Shown here: positions 15,114 through 22,549 of the stretch, one piece after another
How the letters are laid out: each line of letters begins with the position of its first letter
Numbering within the stretch: the first letter of the stretch is position 1
Source of the DNA: JBBQRS01 sp038214535
GTDB taxonomy: Bacteria; Chloroflexota; Anaerolineae; CG2-30-64-16
Assembly (NCBI GenBank): GCA_038214535.1
Contig: JBBQRS010000071.1
Location: 1 to 25,709 of the forward strand
Direction of reading: 5' to 3'
Length of the DNA stretch: 25,709 nucleotides
Program-made: the position numbers and the translations under genes
The notes under the pieces: generated by a model
Told to the model about the DNA's origin: nothing
Databases searched by the model: none
What the model saw: the letters and a program-made list of their open reading frames with translations, nothing else

Positions 15114-15137
15114 TAGGGGAGGTTGTAACCAGGGGGG

Positions 15138-15608
15138 TCAAACGTCGAGGGCGGTCGTGGAGCCAAAGAACCACATGTTGGCAGCCGGGTCCACCGCGAA
15201 GCGGAAGAACTCCAAACAGCCCTTGAGGCCCATCATCATCGGCAGCGGCCAGGGCTCTTCGGGTCCCAGGCTGGGCACAAAGGCTGTTACTTCAACTTCC
15301 AGGCTTTGCCCTTCTTGCGCCAAGATCATAATAGGTAGACGATATAACGCACCATCATAAGCCACGCCGCGAATTTGCAGTCTTGCGGGTTCCACGGCTT
15401 CGCCCAGAGTGTCTAGGGAGTAATCTACATATTCCGGGTCCAGGATCAGATAAGCGCCGCCCGTATCAATCGCAGCGACGGTCGCCTGGTCAAGCACCTG
15501 GATTTGCACCACCAGGCGCAACAGGTGAGACGGATCGGATGGATGATGATCTATATAAGGCGCTGCGCCGGACGTGAACGGCTGTCCGTCCGTGAAGAGC
15601 AAGGTCAT
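15138..15608 (-). CDS. Retropepsin-like (clan AA) aspartic protease, cytoplasmic
   Basis: A 156-residue protein with the hallmark of single-domain aspartic proteases that act as dimers. A beta-strand VVQIQVL precedes A-A-I-D48-T-G-G with the catalytic Asp. Near the C-terminus, LPMMMGLKGCLEFFRFAVDP matches the second conserved block (hydrophobic-G-x-x-G-hLExF) and ends in a WFFG strand. No signal peptide is present. The start at 15608 overlaps the stop of the preceding gene by 1 nt (TGATG); the open frame further upstream lies inside that gene. It is the last gene of a three-gene coupled cassette between hsdM and hsdS. The substrate is unknown; its operon partners or the R-M subunits are guesses. 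A Gly in place of the usual Ala in D-T-G-A is a small deviation. Confidence 0.75.
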   Translation of the reverse strand: MTLLFTDGQPFTSGAAPYIDHHPSDPSHLLRLVVQIQVLDQATVAAIDTGGAYLILDPEYVDYSLDTLGEAVEPARLQIRGVAYDGALYRLPIMILAQEGQSLEVEVTAFVPSLGPEEPWPLPMMMGLKGCLEFFRFAVDPAANMWFFGSTTALDV

Positions 15609-16366
15609 CACGCTACCTTGACGACGAAATGGCCCTTGAGGTCGGGAACTTGCTCTTTGAGCGCTCGCACCGTGGAAGCCGATGCGACTACCTGACCGTC
15701 CTTGACCGCAACCCATTGCCCGGAGTAGTTGTGCGCCTCGTGTTCCATCCAATCCATATTGATGCGGATCGTCGGATCGGGCGGCAAGTCGTTGCGTAAC
15801 ACGCGCGGCGGGGCAAGAACCTGCGCGGCTACGGCGAGTTCGGGGTCTTCCGGATGATCGCGGTGCGCCTGTTTCGCCAGGGCTCGCGCACCGTAGTAAT
15901 CCTCAGCCGCAAGTGCTTCACGGATGGCAAGCATCGGAGTGCGCGCGGCCGATTTTGCGGCGGTTTCTGAAGCAGCCTGTGACTCTGCATTCTCAAGAGC
16001 TGTGCGCGCATTGAGATTCGCATGGAAGCGCGCCAGGACGGCCTCGAACGCATCGCCGGCTGCTGCATCTCCCGGCGAACTTTGCTGCACACACGAAGCC
16101 CGGGAAAGCTCGATGCTTGTCTCAATAATCAACTTGGCTTCGATCCAGGGCGTGACTCGCCCGATACTGAGCGAATCCTCGCCGTGGATACGGTAGGTAT
16201 TACTGGCTGACATCGTCGAGGACCAGCCGATCCACGGCATGGTGGCGCGATAAGCAACCGGCGCGAAACGTCGCATTTCTTTGAGGCCTTCATCCATCAT
16301 AGGAGGCTCGAAGCAAGGCATGGTTTCTGTGATGTTGGCAAGCCCTTGCATACCCATGGGGATCAT
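15608..16366 (-). CDS. Protein with C-terminal DUF5678-like domain
   Basis: A 252-residue protein. The last 50 residues (DWMEHEAHNYSGQWVAVKDGQVVASASTVRALKEQV) fit the short DUF5678 pattern W-x-x-G-x-W-V-A-x-x-x-G-x-V-V-A, a domain of unknown function. Before it, residues about 145-200 form a TPR-like helical pair ending PEDPELAVAAQVLAPPRVL. An Ala-rich, probably helical segment (about 100-145) and an N-terminal region without recognised homology precede that. The start at 16366 overlaps the upstream stop as ATGA, and its stop overlaps the protease start, so all three are translationally coupled. No membrane segment or signal peptide is visible. Base composition is lower in GC than hsdM or hsdR. 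It may be an adaptor or substrate of the protease; that is inference. Confidence 0.7.
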   Translation of the reverse strand: MIPMGMQGLANITETMPCFEPPMMDEGLKEMRRFAPVAYRATMPWIGWSSTMSASNTYRIHGEDSLSIGRVTPWIEAKLIIETSIELSRASCVQQSSPGDAAAGDAFEAVLARFHANLNARTALENAESQAASETAAKSAARTPMLAIREALAAEDYYGARALAKQAHRDHPEDPELAVAAQVLAPPRVLRNDLPPDPTIRINMDWMEHEAHNYSGQWVAVKDGQVVASASTVRALKEQVPDLKGHFVVKVA

Positions 16367-16986
16367 CCCTCCAGGAAGCGCGCCAACAATTGTGTCAGCG
16401 CTTCATACTCGCCCAGGAAAGCCGTCCGCAGTTTGTTCTGATTCGGTAGTTTTGATGCTTCGTAATGCACGTTAAGGTGCGCCGCCAACTGGTGAGCGGA
16501 TTTGGGTTCGATCAGGAGATCATAACGCTTACCGTCGCGCTCGAACTGGAAGCGCGGTACGTACGCCGTCAACTTGCCGCCGAGAACCTCTTCCAATGGT
16601 TGCTCGTCTCTGAGGTAGCGCTTCCGCAGGAAATCATTCACCGATTGTGGACCCTGCCATTCGATGATAAGATCATAATTGAAGCCGTAAGCTTGGAGCG
16701 CGTCGGATTTGACGGCTTTGTGGGCCTGCGTCGCCATAAATGGCAGGGCCGTTTGCTCCGGGGACCGGTTGCCCTGGTCAATGGCTCTTACCCGGCGGTC
16801 GCCCAGTTGCAGCACCCGTTGTTGGGTGGGGCTGAACATGACGAGGAGTTCCGGCGTATCCATCGCGACGATATCCTCGCCGCCCAGCACCCCGCGCAGG
16901 GTGTCACGGTTCACCGGCCCGAGGGGCAGGGCTGTATAAACCAGCGTGATATTATTACCGGGATTCCCTGCGATTGTGTGAGCCAT
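16363..16986 (-). CDS. Unknown protein, first gene of the protease cassette
   Basis: A 207-residue protein that I do not recognise. The N-terminal half is beta-rich (ITLVYTALPLG, ELLVMFSP, RVLQLGDRRVRAIDQG). The C-terminal half is mixed, with a marked segment AAHLNVHYEA before a final amphipathic helix (LRTAFLGEYEALTQLLARFL). This outline loosely recalls the TIGR04255-type proteins, which also pair a beta-rich N-terminus with a helical end, but I could not confirm that. No catalytic motif, signal peptide or membrane helix is evident. The ATG at 16986 is preceded by GGAG at 7 nt and an extended -10 promoter. The gene ends with the 4-nt overlap ATGA into the next gene. It lies head-to-head with hsdS. 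Confidence 0.75.
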   Translation of the reverse strand: MAHTIAGNPGNNITLVYTALPLGPVNRDTLRGVLGGEDIVAMDTPELLVMFSPTQQRVLQLGDRRVRAIDQGNRSPEQTALPFMATQAHKAVKSDALQAYGFNYDLIIEWQGPQSVNDFLRKRYLRDEQPLEEVLGGKLTAYVPRFQFERDGKRYDLLIEPKSAHQLAAHLNVHYEASKLPNQNKLRTAFLGEYEALTQLLARFLEG

Positions 16987-17025
16987 GACAAAGCTCCGTG
17001 TTTCTGAAACGCTGTCTCTCCCACT

Positions 17026-17034
17026 ATTCTAGCA
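17026..17034 (-). promoter_or_regulatory. Extended -10 promoter of the protease cassette
   Basis: On the minus strand TG-C-TAGAAT (hexamer 17031-17026) lies 40 nt from the ATG at 16986. It is immediately adjacent to the plus-strand -10 of hsdS, so the two divergent transcription units share a promoter region of only 62 bp. Confidence 0.5.
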
Positions 17035-17040
17035 TATATG
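17035..17040 (+). promoter_or_regulatory. Putative -10 of hsdS, near-leaderless start
   Basis: TATATG followed by CGCC resembles the TATAATGCGC of the other promoters. It predicts a transcription start near 17047, only about 2 nt before the hsdS ATG at 17049, where no Shine-Dalgarno can be seen. The hexamer is part of the palindrome CATATATG, which also lies against the divergent promoter. Confidence 0.35.
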
Positions 17041-17048
17041 CGCCATAA

Positions 17049-18446
17049 ATGAGCAAGCAATCTTCCGAAGGCATGATACACTCAGCCGTTCTGCCCCCTT
17101 ACCCCGCCTACCGCCCTTCCGGCATTGACTGGCTGGGCGACATCCCCGCGCATTGGGAATTGAAGCGCATCAAGTACATTGCATCACAGCCGAAGGTGCG
17201 TCTCGAACGCAAGCCAGACCATCTGCCTTACCTCGGACTCGAAAACATAGAATCCCATACTGGACGATTGCTGCTGGATACGCCAATCGAGAGTGCGGAG
17301 AGTACGGTTGCAGTTTTTCATCCTGGCGACGTGTTGTTTGGGAAACTGCGTCCTTATCTTGCGAAAGCGGCCTTGGCGGATTTCGCGGGTGTGGGTACCA
17401 CTGAGTTGCTTGTGTTGCAACCAACCGCAGAGTGTCACGCCCGGTATTTGCTCTACCTGTTACTGTCCGAGGGATTCATTGATGTAGTCGCTGCTCAGAC
17501 CTACGGAACCAAGATGCCCCGTGCCGATGGTGAGCAAATCGCTACCATGTATGCTTGCTTTCCCCCACTCTCCGAGCAGCGCGCCATCGCCGACTACCTG
17601 GACCGCGCCACCGCCCGCATTGACGCGCTGGTCGCCGCGCAGGAGCGCCTGCTGGAGCTGCTGGTGGAGAAGCGCCGCGCCCTCATCAGCCACGCGGTGA
17701 CCAAGGGACTCGACCCGTCCGCGCCGATGCAGGATTCGGGGATCGAGTGGCTGGGGGAGATTCCCGCGCATTGGGAAGTGAGAAGACTGAAATTCCTAAC
17801 AAGCTTTGTGACGAGCGGGTCGAGAGGTTGGGCTGAACACTACACAGATAATGGCGCTTTGTTCTTGCGAATTGGTAATCTATCCAGGGATTCAATAGAC
17901 TTTGACCTGAACGACATTCAGCACGTAACCCCGCCAAAGACAAGTGAAGTTGAGCGTACCCGGGTGCAAAGCGGCGATCTTCTTATTTCCATCACTGCCT
18001 ACATCGGTGCGGTTGGAGTTGCGCCGAATAGCATTGAGGAGGCCTATGTAAACCAACATATAGCGCTTACAAGACCACGTCAAGAAACCCTAATGTCTCG
18101 CTGGGCCGCATATTTCTTGCTGTCTTGGGTAGGACAATCCCAATTTATGGCATTGCTGAATGGTGGAACAAAAGATGGGCTTGGTCTAGACGATGTGCAA
18201 AACCTGACGCTCATTCTCCCACCCCAAAGTGAGCAGTTGAATCTACTCAGCCACATCGACCGCGAGACAGCGCGACTGGATACGCTGGCTGCGAAGGTGC
18301 GCGCAGTGATCGAACGGTTGGGCGAATATCGCGCCGCGCTGATCTCCGCGGCGGTCACGGGGAAGGTAGATGTGCGGGGGGCGCAGGCAGACCACGGAGG
18401 AGGCCACGGCAGCAGCGAAGTTGACCCCGGCGGGCAAATGACGTAA
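17049..18446 (+). CDS. hsdS: Type I restriction-modification specificity subunit
   Basis: A 465-residue subunit that binds the two halves of the target site and determines methylation and restriction specificity. It has two target-recognition domains (about 20-175 and 230-390), each opened by the repeated motif SGI[DE]WLG[DE]IPAHWE and each followed by a coiled-coil region (SEQRAIADYLDRATARIDALVAAQERLLELLVEKRRALI and QLNLLSHIDRETARLDTLAAKVRAVIERLGEYRAALI). The recognition domains are visibly AT-richer than the coiled coils, a usual sign of domain exchange. The ATG at 17049 has no Shine-Dalgarno; an ATG at 17073 preceded by GAAGG is an alternative. The C-terminal tail (GGGHGSSEVDPGGQ) is non-conserved and its DNA contains the promoter of the toxin-antitoxin genes. 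Confidence 0.95.
   Translation: MSKQSSEGMIHSAVLPPYPAYRPSGIDWLGDIPAHWELKRIKYIASQPKVRLERKPDHLPYLGLENIESHTGRLLLDTPIESAESTVAVFHPGDVLFGKLRPYLAKAALADFAGVGTTELLVLQPTAECHARYLLYLLLSEGFIDVVAAQTYGTKMPRADGEQIATMYACFPPLSEQRAIADYLDRATARIDALVAAQERLLELLVEKRRALISHAVTKGLDPSAPMQDSGIEWLGEIPAHWEVRRLKFLTSFVTSGSRGWAEHYTDNGALFLRIGNLSRDSIDFDLNDIQHVTPPKTSEVERTRVQSGDLLISITAYIGAVGVAPNSIEEAYVNQHIALTRPRQETLMSRWAAYFLLSWVGQSQFMALLNGGTKDGLGLDDVQNLTLILPPQSEQLNLLSHIDRETARLDTLAAKVRAVIERLGEYRAALISAAVTGKVDVRGAQADHGGGHGSSEVDPGGQMT
17131..17777 (+). repeat. Direct repeats at the heads of the two HsdS recognition domains
   Basis: Segments 17131-17159 and 17749-17777 (29 nt, GGCTGGG...CCCGCGCATTGGGAA) differ at three positions and lie 618 bp, exactly 206 codons, apart. 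Both encode WLG[DE]IPAHWE. They could serve as recombination points that swap or delete one recognition domain in frame. Confidence 0.8.
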
Positions 18447-18449
18447 AAT
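18421..18449 (+). promoter_or_regulatory. Promoter of the toxin-antitoxin-hsdR unit, inside the 3' end of hsdS
   Basis: TTGACC (18421-18426) and TAAAAT (18444-18449) are separated by 17 nt, the ideal spacing. The boxes overlap the last codons and stop of hsdS. The predicted start near 18456 falls within the operator palindrome. Confidence 0.7.
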
Positions 18450-18450
18450 A

Positions 18451-18479
18451 CGTAAAGAACGCATTTTGCGTTCTTTACG
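18451..18479. promoter_or_regulatory. Perfect palindromic operator before the antitoxin gene
   Basis: Arms CGTAAAGAACGCA (18451-18463) and TGCGTTCTTTACG (18467-18479) are exact complements around TTT. The site spans the predicted transcription start and ends at the GGAGGA ribosome site of the antitoxin. Position and symmetry fit a site for autorepression by the antitoxin or toxin-antitoxin complex. As RNA it would form a 13-bp hairpin and could also limit read-through from hsdS. Confidence 0.7.
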
Positions 18480-18488
18480 GAGGACCCT

Positions 18489-18950
18489 ATGACCGCAGCA
18501 ACCATCATCAACAAGACCGACCTGGCGCGCCGGACGCGCCAGGTGGTGGATCAGGCCCGGCGCGGGCGCGCCGTCATCGTCGAGAGCTACGGCGAAGAGC
18601 AGGTCGCCATCCTCGACGCCGCCGACTATCGCTGCCTGCGGGCCATGGCGGCCTACTACGCGTTGCCGCCGCACCCCGCACCGGCGACGGACGACGCCCT
18701 GGAACCGCGCGGCCTGGACGAAGGCGACGTGCAGCAGGCGCTGGCTGCCGCCGATGGTGACGTACAGGCCGGGTGGAACCGGGTCATCGGGGCCTACCTG
18801 GACGGCGACATCAGCCAGGGGCGCGCTGCGCAACTGCTCGGCGTCTCTCGCTTCGATCTTCAGCAGCGGTTCAATCGGCTTGGCCTGCCGCTGCGGGTCG
18901 GCCCGGCCACCCTCGACGCTGCCCGGCGCGAAGCGGCGGCGCTGCGTTAA
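18489..18950 (+). CDS. Antitoxin: Phd/YefM-like domain fused to UPF0175-type HTH
   Basis: A 153-residue protein. Residues about 5-53 (IINKTDLARRTRQVVDQARRG, AVIVESYGEEQVAILDAADY) have the Phd/YefM antitoxin pattern, which binds DNA as a dimer. Residues about 95-145 (VIGAYLDGDISQGRAAQLLG, VSRFDLQQRFNRLGLPL) match the UPF0175 helix-turn-helix pattern, also typical of antitoxins paired with PIN toxins. The two are joined by a linker of about 40 residues. GGAGGA lies 5 nt before the ATG. The PIN toxin starts 15 nt after the stop. The fusion carries two potential DNA-binding parts, fitting the adjacent operator. It could be stabilised by the toxin and degraded under stress, as in other type II pairs. 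Confidence 0.85.
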   Translation: MTAATIINKTDLARRTRQVVDQARRGRAVIVESYGEEQVAILDAADYRCLRAMAAYYALPPHPAPATDDALEPRGLDEGDVQQALAAADGDVQAGWNRVIGAYLDGDISQGRAAQLLGVSRFDLQQRFNRLGLPLRVGPATLDAARREAAALR

Positions 18951-18965
18951 GGCGACGCGTGCATC

Positions 18966-19457
18966 GTGAGCTTTGCGTTGCTGGATACGACCCTGCTCTC
19001 TAACTTCGCCCTGGTGCGCCGGCCCGACCTGTTGCGCGGCGTGTTGGGCATGCACGCGGCAACGACACCCGCAGTCACGGCAGAACTGCAAACCGGGGAG
19101 GCATTGGGTCTGATTCCTGTCTGCGACTGGAGTTGGGTGCAGGTGCTGGAACCGACCGCGGATGAGCGGGGCCTGGCGGTCGGGCTGTCCCGACAACTCG
19201 ATCCCGGCGAGGCCGAGTGTCTGGCGGTCGCGCTGTCGCGCGCCGGCCGGTTCCTATCGGATGATTTTGCCGCGCGGCGCGCGGCAGAGGCGCGAGGGGT
19301 GATCGTCTCCGGCACGCTGGGTGTGCTGATCGTGCTGGTCGAGACCGGGCGATTATCGCTCGCTGAGGCCGACGATCTGTTGGGCGTGATGATAGAGCAC
19401 GGTTATCGCTCGCCCGTGCGCTCGTTGCACATCTTGTTGGCGGATCACGATGCTTGA
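18966..19457 (+). CDS. PIN-domain toxin (DUF3368-type)
   Basis: A 163-residue predicted PIN ribonuclease. It opens with ALLDTTLLSNFAL (D7 as first metal ligand), has E40 (VTAELQTGEALG), E82/E84 in LDPGEAECLAVAL, and D99-D100 in RFLSDDFAARRAAEARG, giving the usual acidic cluster. GVIVSGTLGVLIVLVETGRLSLAEAD matches the DUF3368 C-terminal part. It starts at a GTG (18966) 15 nt after the antitoxin stop, with only a weak ribosome site (AAGG). It would cleave RNA unless bound by the antitoxin. The stop overlaps the start of hsdR by 8 nt, tying nuclease-subunit synthesis to toxin translation. Confidence 0.87.
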   Translation: MSFALLDTTLLSNFALVRRPDLLRGVLGMHAATTPAVTAELQTGEALGLIPVCDWSWVQVLEPTADERGLAVGLSRQLDPGEAECLAVALSRAGRFLSDDFAARRAAEARGVIVSGTLGVLIVLVETGRLSLAEADDLLGVMIEHGYRSPVRSLHILLADHDA

Positions 19458-22400
19458 CATCTCCGAAAAAGACTTCGAGTCTACCTTCGAGGCCGCGCTG
19501 CTGGCGACTGCGTCTGCGGGCGCGGCTACCTTGCGCGAGCCGGGCGCGGACGAACCGCCGCCCGCGGCCGGGTTCACCCCCGGCCGCTACCTCCAGCGCA
19601 CCACCGCCGACTACGACAAGGCGCTCTGCCTGCTCCCCGCGGACGTCATCGGCTTCATCTACGCGACCCAGCCGAAGATGTGGGCGAAGTTCGAGAAGCT
19701 GCACGGCGTCAACGCCAAAGACCGCCTGCTCAAGCGCGTCTCGGACGAGGTCGGCGCGCTCGGCGCGCTCGACGTGCTGCGCAAGGGGGTCAAGAGCGAC
19801 GGCTGCAAGTTCGCGCTCGCCTACTTCCGCCCCGCCAGCGGGCTCAACCCCGAGGCGCAACGGCTCTATCACGGCAACCTGTTCGCCGTCGCCCGCCAGG
19901 TGCACTATTCCGCAAAAAACAACAACAGCCTCGACATGGTCGTGTTCCTCAACGGCCTGCCCCTCTTCACCGCCGAACTGAAGGACCCGCTCACCGGGCA
20001 GACGGTCGCAGACGCAATGCGCCAGTACCGCGGTGACCGCGACGCAAGGGAGCCGCTCTTCGCCTTCGGGCGCTGCCTGGCGCATTTCGCCGTGGATCCC
20101 GAACTGGTCTACGTGACGACGCATCTGCAAGGCCCGGCGACGCGTTTCCTGCCCTTCAACCAGGGCCACGCGGGCGGCGCGGGCAACCCGCCCAACTGGC
20201 GCGATTTCGCCACGTCCTACCTGTGGCAAGAGACGTGGGCGAAGGACAGCGTGCTGGAGCTGATCCAGCGCTTCATGCAGGTGGTGGATGAAGAGGATGC
20301 GGACGGCAAGAAGACCGGGCGCAAGAAGCAACTGTTCCCGCGCTATCACCAACTCGACGCCGTGCGCCGGCTGGTGCGCGATGCGCAAGACCACGGCCCG
20401 GGCCGCCGCTATCTGATCCAGCACAGCGCCGGCTCAGGCAAGAGCAATTCCATCGCCTGGCTGGCCCACCAGCTCAGCATCCTGCACGACGTCGCCGACC
20501 GGCGCATCTTCGATTCCATCATCGTCATCACCGACCGCCGCGTGCTCGACCGCCAGCTTCAGAGCACCGTCAAGCAGCACGAACAGGTGACCGGCGTCGT
20601 GGAGAACATTGACCAGACCTCGCGGCAACTCAAGCAGGCGCTGGCCGACGGCAAGACCATCATCGTCACCACGCTGCAGAAGTTCCCGGTCGTCCTGAAG
20701 GACGCTGCCGACCTGCCCGACCGGCGCTTCGCGGTCATCATTGATGAGGCGCACTCCTCACAATCGGGCGAGACGAGCGCCAAGATGAAGCTGGTGCTCG
20801 CTCCGAAGACGCTGGAAGACGCAGAGCAGCAGGAGGAGACCACGGGCGACGATCTGGAGGACCGCATCGTCGAGGCGGCGCAGAAACGCGGTTTCCTGCC
20901 CAACGTCAGCTATTTTGCGTTCACGGCCACGCCCAAGGCCAAGACCATGCAGCTTTTCGGCGTGCAGCGCGAAGATGGTTCTTTCGCGCCCTTCAGCCTC
21001 TACTCGATGCGCCAGGCGATCGAAGAAGGCTTCATCCTCGACGTGCTGCAAAACTATACCACGTACCAGAGCTACTGGAGCCTGCTCAAGACTGTCGCCG
21101 ATGACCCGCGCTACGAGAAGCAAAAGGCGTCGTTCCTGCTGCGCAACTTCGTGGACCTGAATCCCCACGCGATTGACCGTAAAGTCGCCATCATGATCGA
21201 GCACTTCGCCGGGCAGGTCATGGGGCGCATCGGCGGCCATGCCAAGGCGATGATCGTCACCCGCTCGCGCCTGCACGCGGTGCGCTACAAGCTGGAGGTA
21301 GACAAGTACCTCAAGGCGCACGGCTACCCCTTCAAGGCGCTGGTCGCGTTCTCGGGCAAGGTGAAAGACCCCGACACCGGACTCACCTACACCGAAACGC
21401 AGATGAACTCGACTCCCGGCGAGCGCATCCCCGAGAGCGCCACCGCGCAGGCGTTCAAGCGCGACGAGTACCGGCTGCTCATCGTCGCCGAGAAGTTTCA
21501 GACCGGGTTCGATCAGCCGTTGCTGCACACGATGTATATGGATAAGAAACTTACCGGGTTGAACGCCGTGCAGACTCTATCGCGGTTGAACCGGACGCAT
21601 CCCGGTAAGGATGAAACGATGGTACTGGACTTCGCCAACGAGGCGGAGGAAATCCAGAAAGCGTTTCAGCCGTACTACGACCGCACCGTGATGCCCGAAG
21701 GCACGGACCCGAACCGCCTGTATGACCTTGAGACGCGGCTGGGACGTTACGAGGTGTTCACCCAGGAAGAAGTGGACCGCTTCGCCGGAGTGTACTTCGA
21801 CCCGAAGGGGACGCAGGCGAAACTGTTGGCGGTGTTGCGACCCGCACAGGATCGGTTCAAGGACATCACCCCTGAGGAACAAGTGGAGTTTCGCGCTACA
21901 CTCACAGACTACGTCCGGCTCTACGCCTTTTTGTCGCAGGTGTTGCCCTTCGCCGATGCGGAACTCGAGAAACTCTATGTCTACGGTCGGCTGCTGGTCC
22001 GGGCGCTCCCCGGGGATCGCGCGAAGCTGCCCGCCGAGATTACGCAGCAGATAGACATTGACAGCTATCGCGTGCAGCAGACGAGCAGCGGGCCGATCAA
22101 CCTCAAGCCGGGGCGCGGCGAATTGACGCCTCCCGGCGAGTTGCCGTCTCACACCTTGCAACCCGACCCGAAAGAAGTGCTTTCAGCGATCATCAAGGAG
22201 CTAAATGAGCGCTTCGGCACGGACTTCTCCGCGGAGGACTGGGTTTTCGTACAAGACCTGGAAGACCGGCTGGAGGCGAACCCGACATTGGAGGCGAGCA
22301 TCCGCGCCAACACGCGCGATAACGCGCGCTTGACCTTCGATCACGTTGTCAACGACACGTTGCAGGACATGATTGACGTCAACTTCCAGTTCTACAAACA

Positions 22401-22494
22401 GGTCAACGACAACCCCCAATTCGCACGCCACTTGCTTGATCGCCTCTTCGAACGCTATCTCAAGTCTCGGGACCCAAATCAGCCGGCGACATAG
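19450..22494 (+). CDS. hsdR: Type I restriction enzyme endonuclease/translocase subunit
   Basis: A 1014-residue subunit that translocates and cuts unmodified DNA when bound to HsdM-HsdS. The N-terminal PD-(D/E)xK nuclease shows SLD162MVVFLNGLPLFTAE176LK178. The SF2 motor has Walker A G328-S-G-K331-S, motif Ia region VITDRRVLDRQLQ, DEAH at 432-435, motif III FTATPKAK, and motif VI-like TLSRLNRTHPGKD. The C-terminal helical domain binds HsdM. Length and order are normal for the family and no lesion is seen. The ATG overlaps the toxin gene by 8 nt and its own ribosome site is weak (GGCGGA), so translation probably depends on the upstream gene. hsdR follows the toxin-antitoxin pair rather than hsdS. 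Confidence 0.97.
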   Translation: MLDISEKDFESTFEAALLATASAGAATLREPGADEPPPAAGFTPGRYLQRTTADYDKALCLLPADVIGFIYATQPKMWAKFEKLHGVNAKDRLLKRVSDEVGALGALDVLRKGVKSDGCKFALAYFRPASGLNPEAQRLYHGNLFAVARQVHYSAKNNNSLDMVVFLNGLPLFTAELKDPLTGQTVADAMRQYRGDRDAREPLFAFGRCLAHFAVDPELVYVTTHLQGPATRFLPFNQGHAGGAGNPPNWRDFATSYLWQETWAKDSVLELIQRFMQVVDEEDADGKKTGRKKQLFPRYHQLDAVRRLVRDAQDHGPGRRYLIQHSAGSGKSNSIAWLAHQLSILHDVADRRIFDSIIVITDRRVLDRQLQSTVKQHEQVTGVVENIDQTSRQLKQALADGKTIIVTTLQKFPVVLKDAADLPDRRFAVIIDEAHSSQSGETSAKMKLVLAPKTLEDAEQQEETTGDDLEDRIVEAAQKRGFLPNVSYFAFTATPKAKTMQLFGVQREDGSFAPFSLYSMRQAIEEGFILDVLQNYTTYQSYWSLLKTVADDPRYEKQKASFLLRNFVDLNPHAIDRKVAIMIEHFAGQVMGRIGGHAKAMIVTRSRLHAVRYKLEVDKYLKAHGYPFKALVAFSGKVKDPDTGLTYTETQMNSTPGERIPESATAQAFKRDEYRLLIVAEKFQTGFDQPLLHTMYMDKKLTGLNAVQTLSRLNRTHPGKDETMVLDFANEAEEIQKAFQPYYDRTVMPEGTDPNRLYDLETRLGRYEVFTQEEVDRFAGVYFDPKGTQAKLLAVLRPAQDRFKDITPEEQVEFRATLTDYVRLYAFLSQVLPFADAELEKLYVYGRLLVRALPGDRAKLPAEITQQIDIDSYRVQQTSSGPINLKPGRGELTPPGELPSHTLQPDPKEVLSAIIKELNERFGTDFSAEDWVFVQDLEDRLEANPTLEASIRANTRDNARLTFDHVVNDTLQDMIDVNFQFYKQVNDNPQFARHLLDRLFERYLKSRDPNQPAT

Positions 22495-22500
22495 CTCACC

Positions 22501-22524
22501 CGTGTCCTTCGTGTCTTCGTGGTG
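22501..22524. repeat. Half copy of the CACGAA repeat family
   Basis: CGTGTCCTTCGTGTCTTCGTGG, just after the hsdR stop, is one arm of the family whose full palindromes occur at 5757-5971, 9971-10057 and 12869-12950. No second arm is found. Confidence 0.5.
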
Positions 22525-22549
22525 AATCGTCCAGATGAATCCCCTCCGC

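Noticed and set aside
13077..22494. BREX or DISARM system
   Set aside because: Only HsdM, HsdS and HsdR-type proteins are present. There is no PglX, PglZ, BrxC or DrmA-like gene, so this is a type I R-M locus with added genes.
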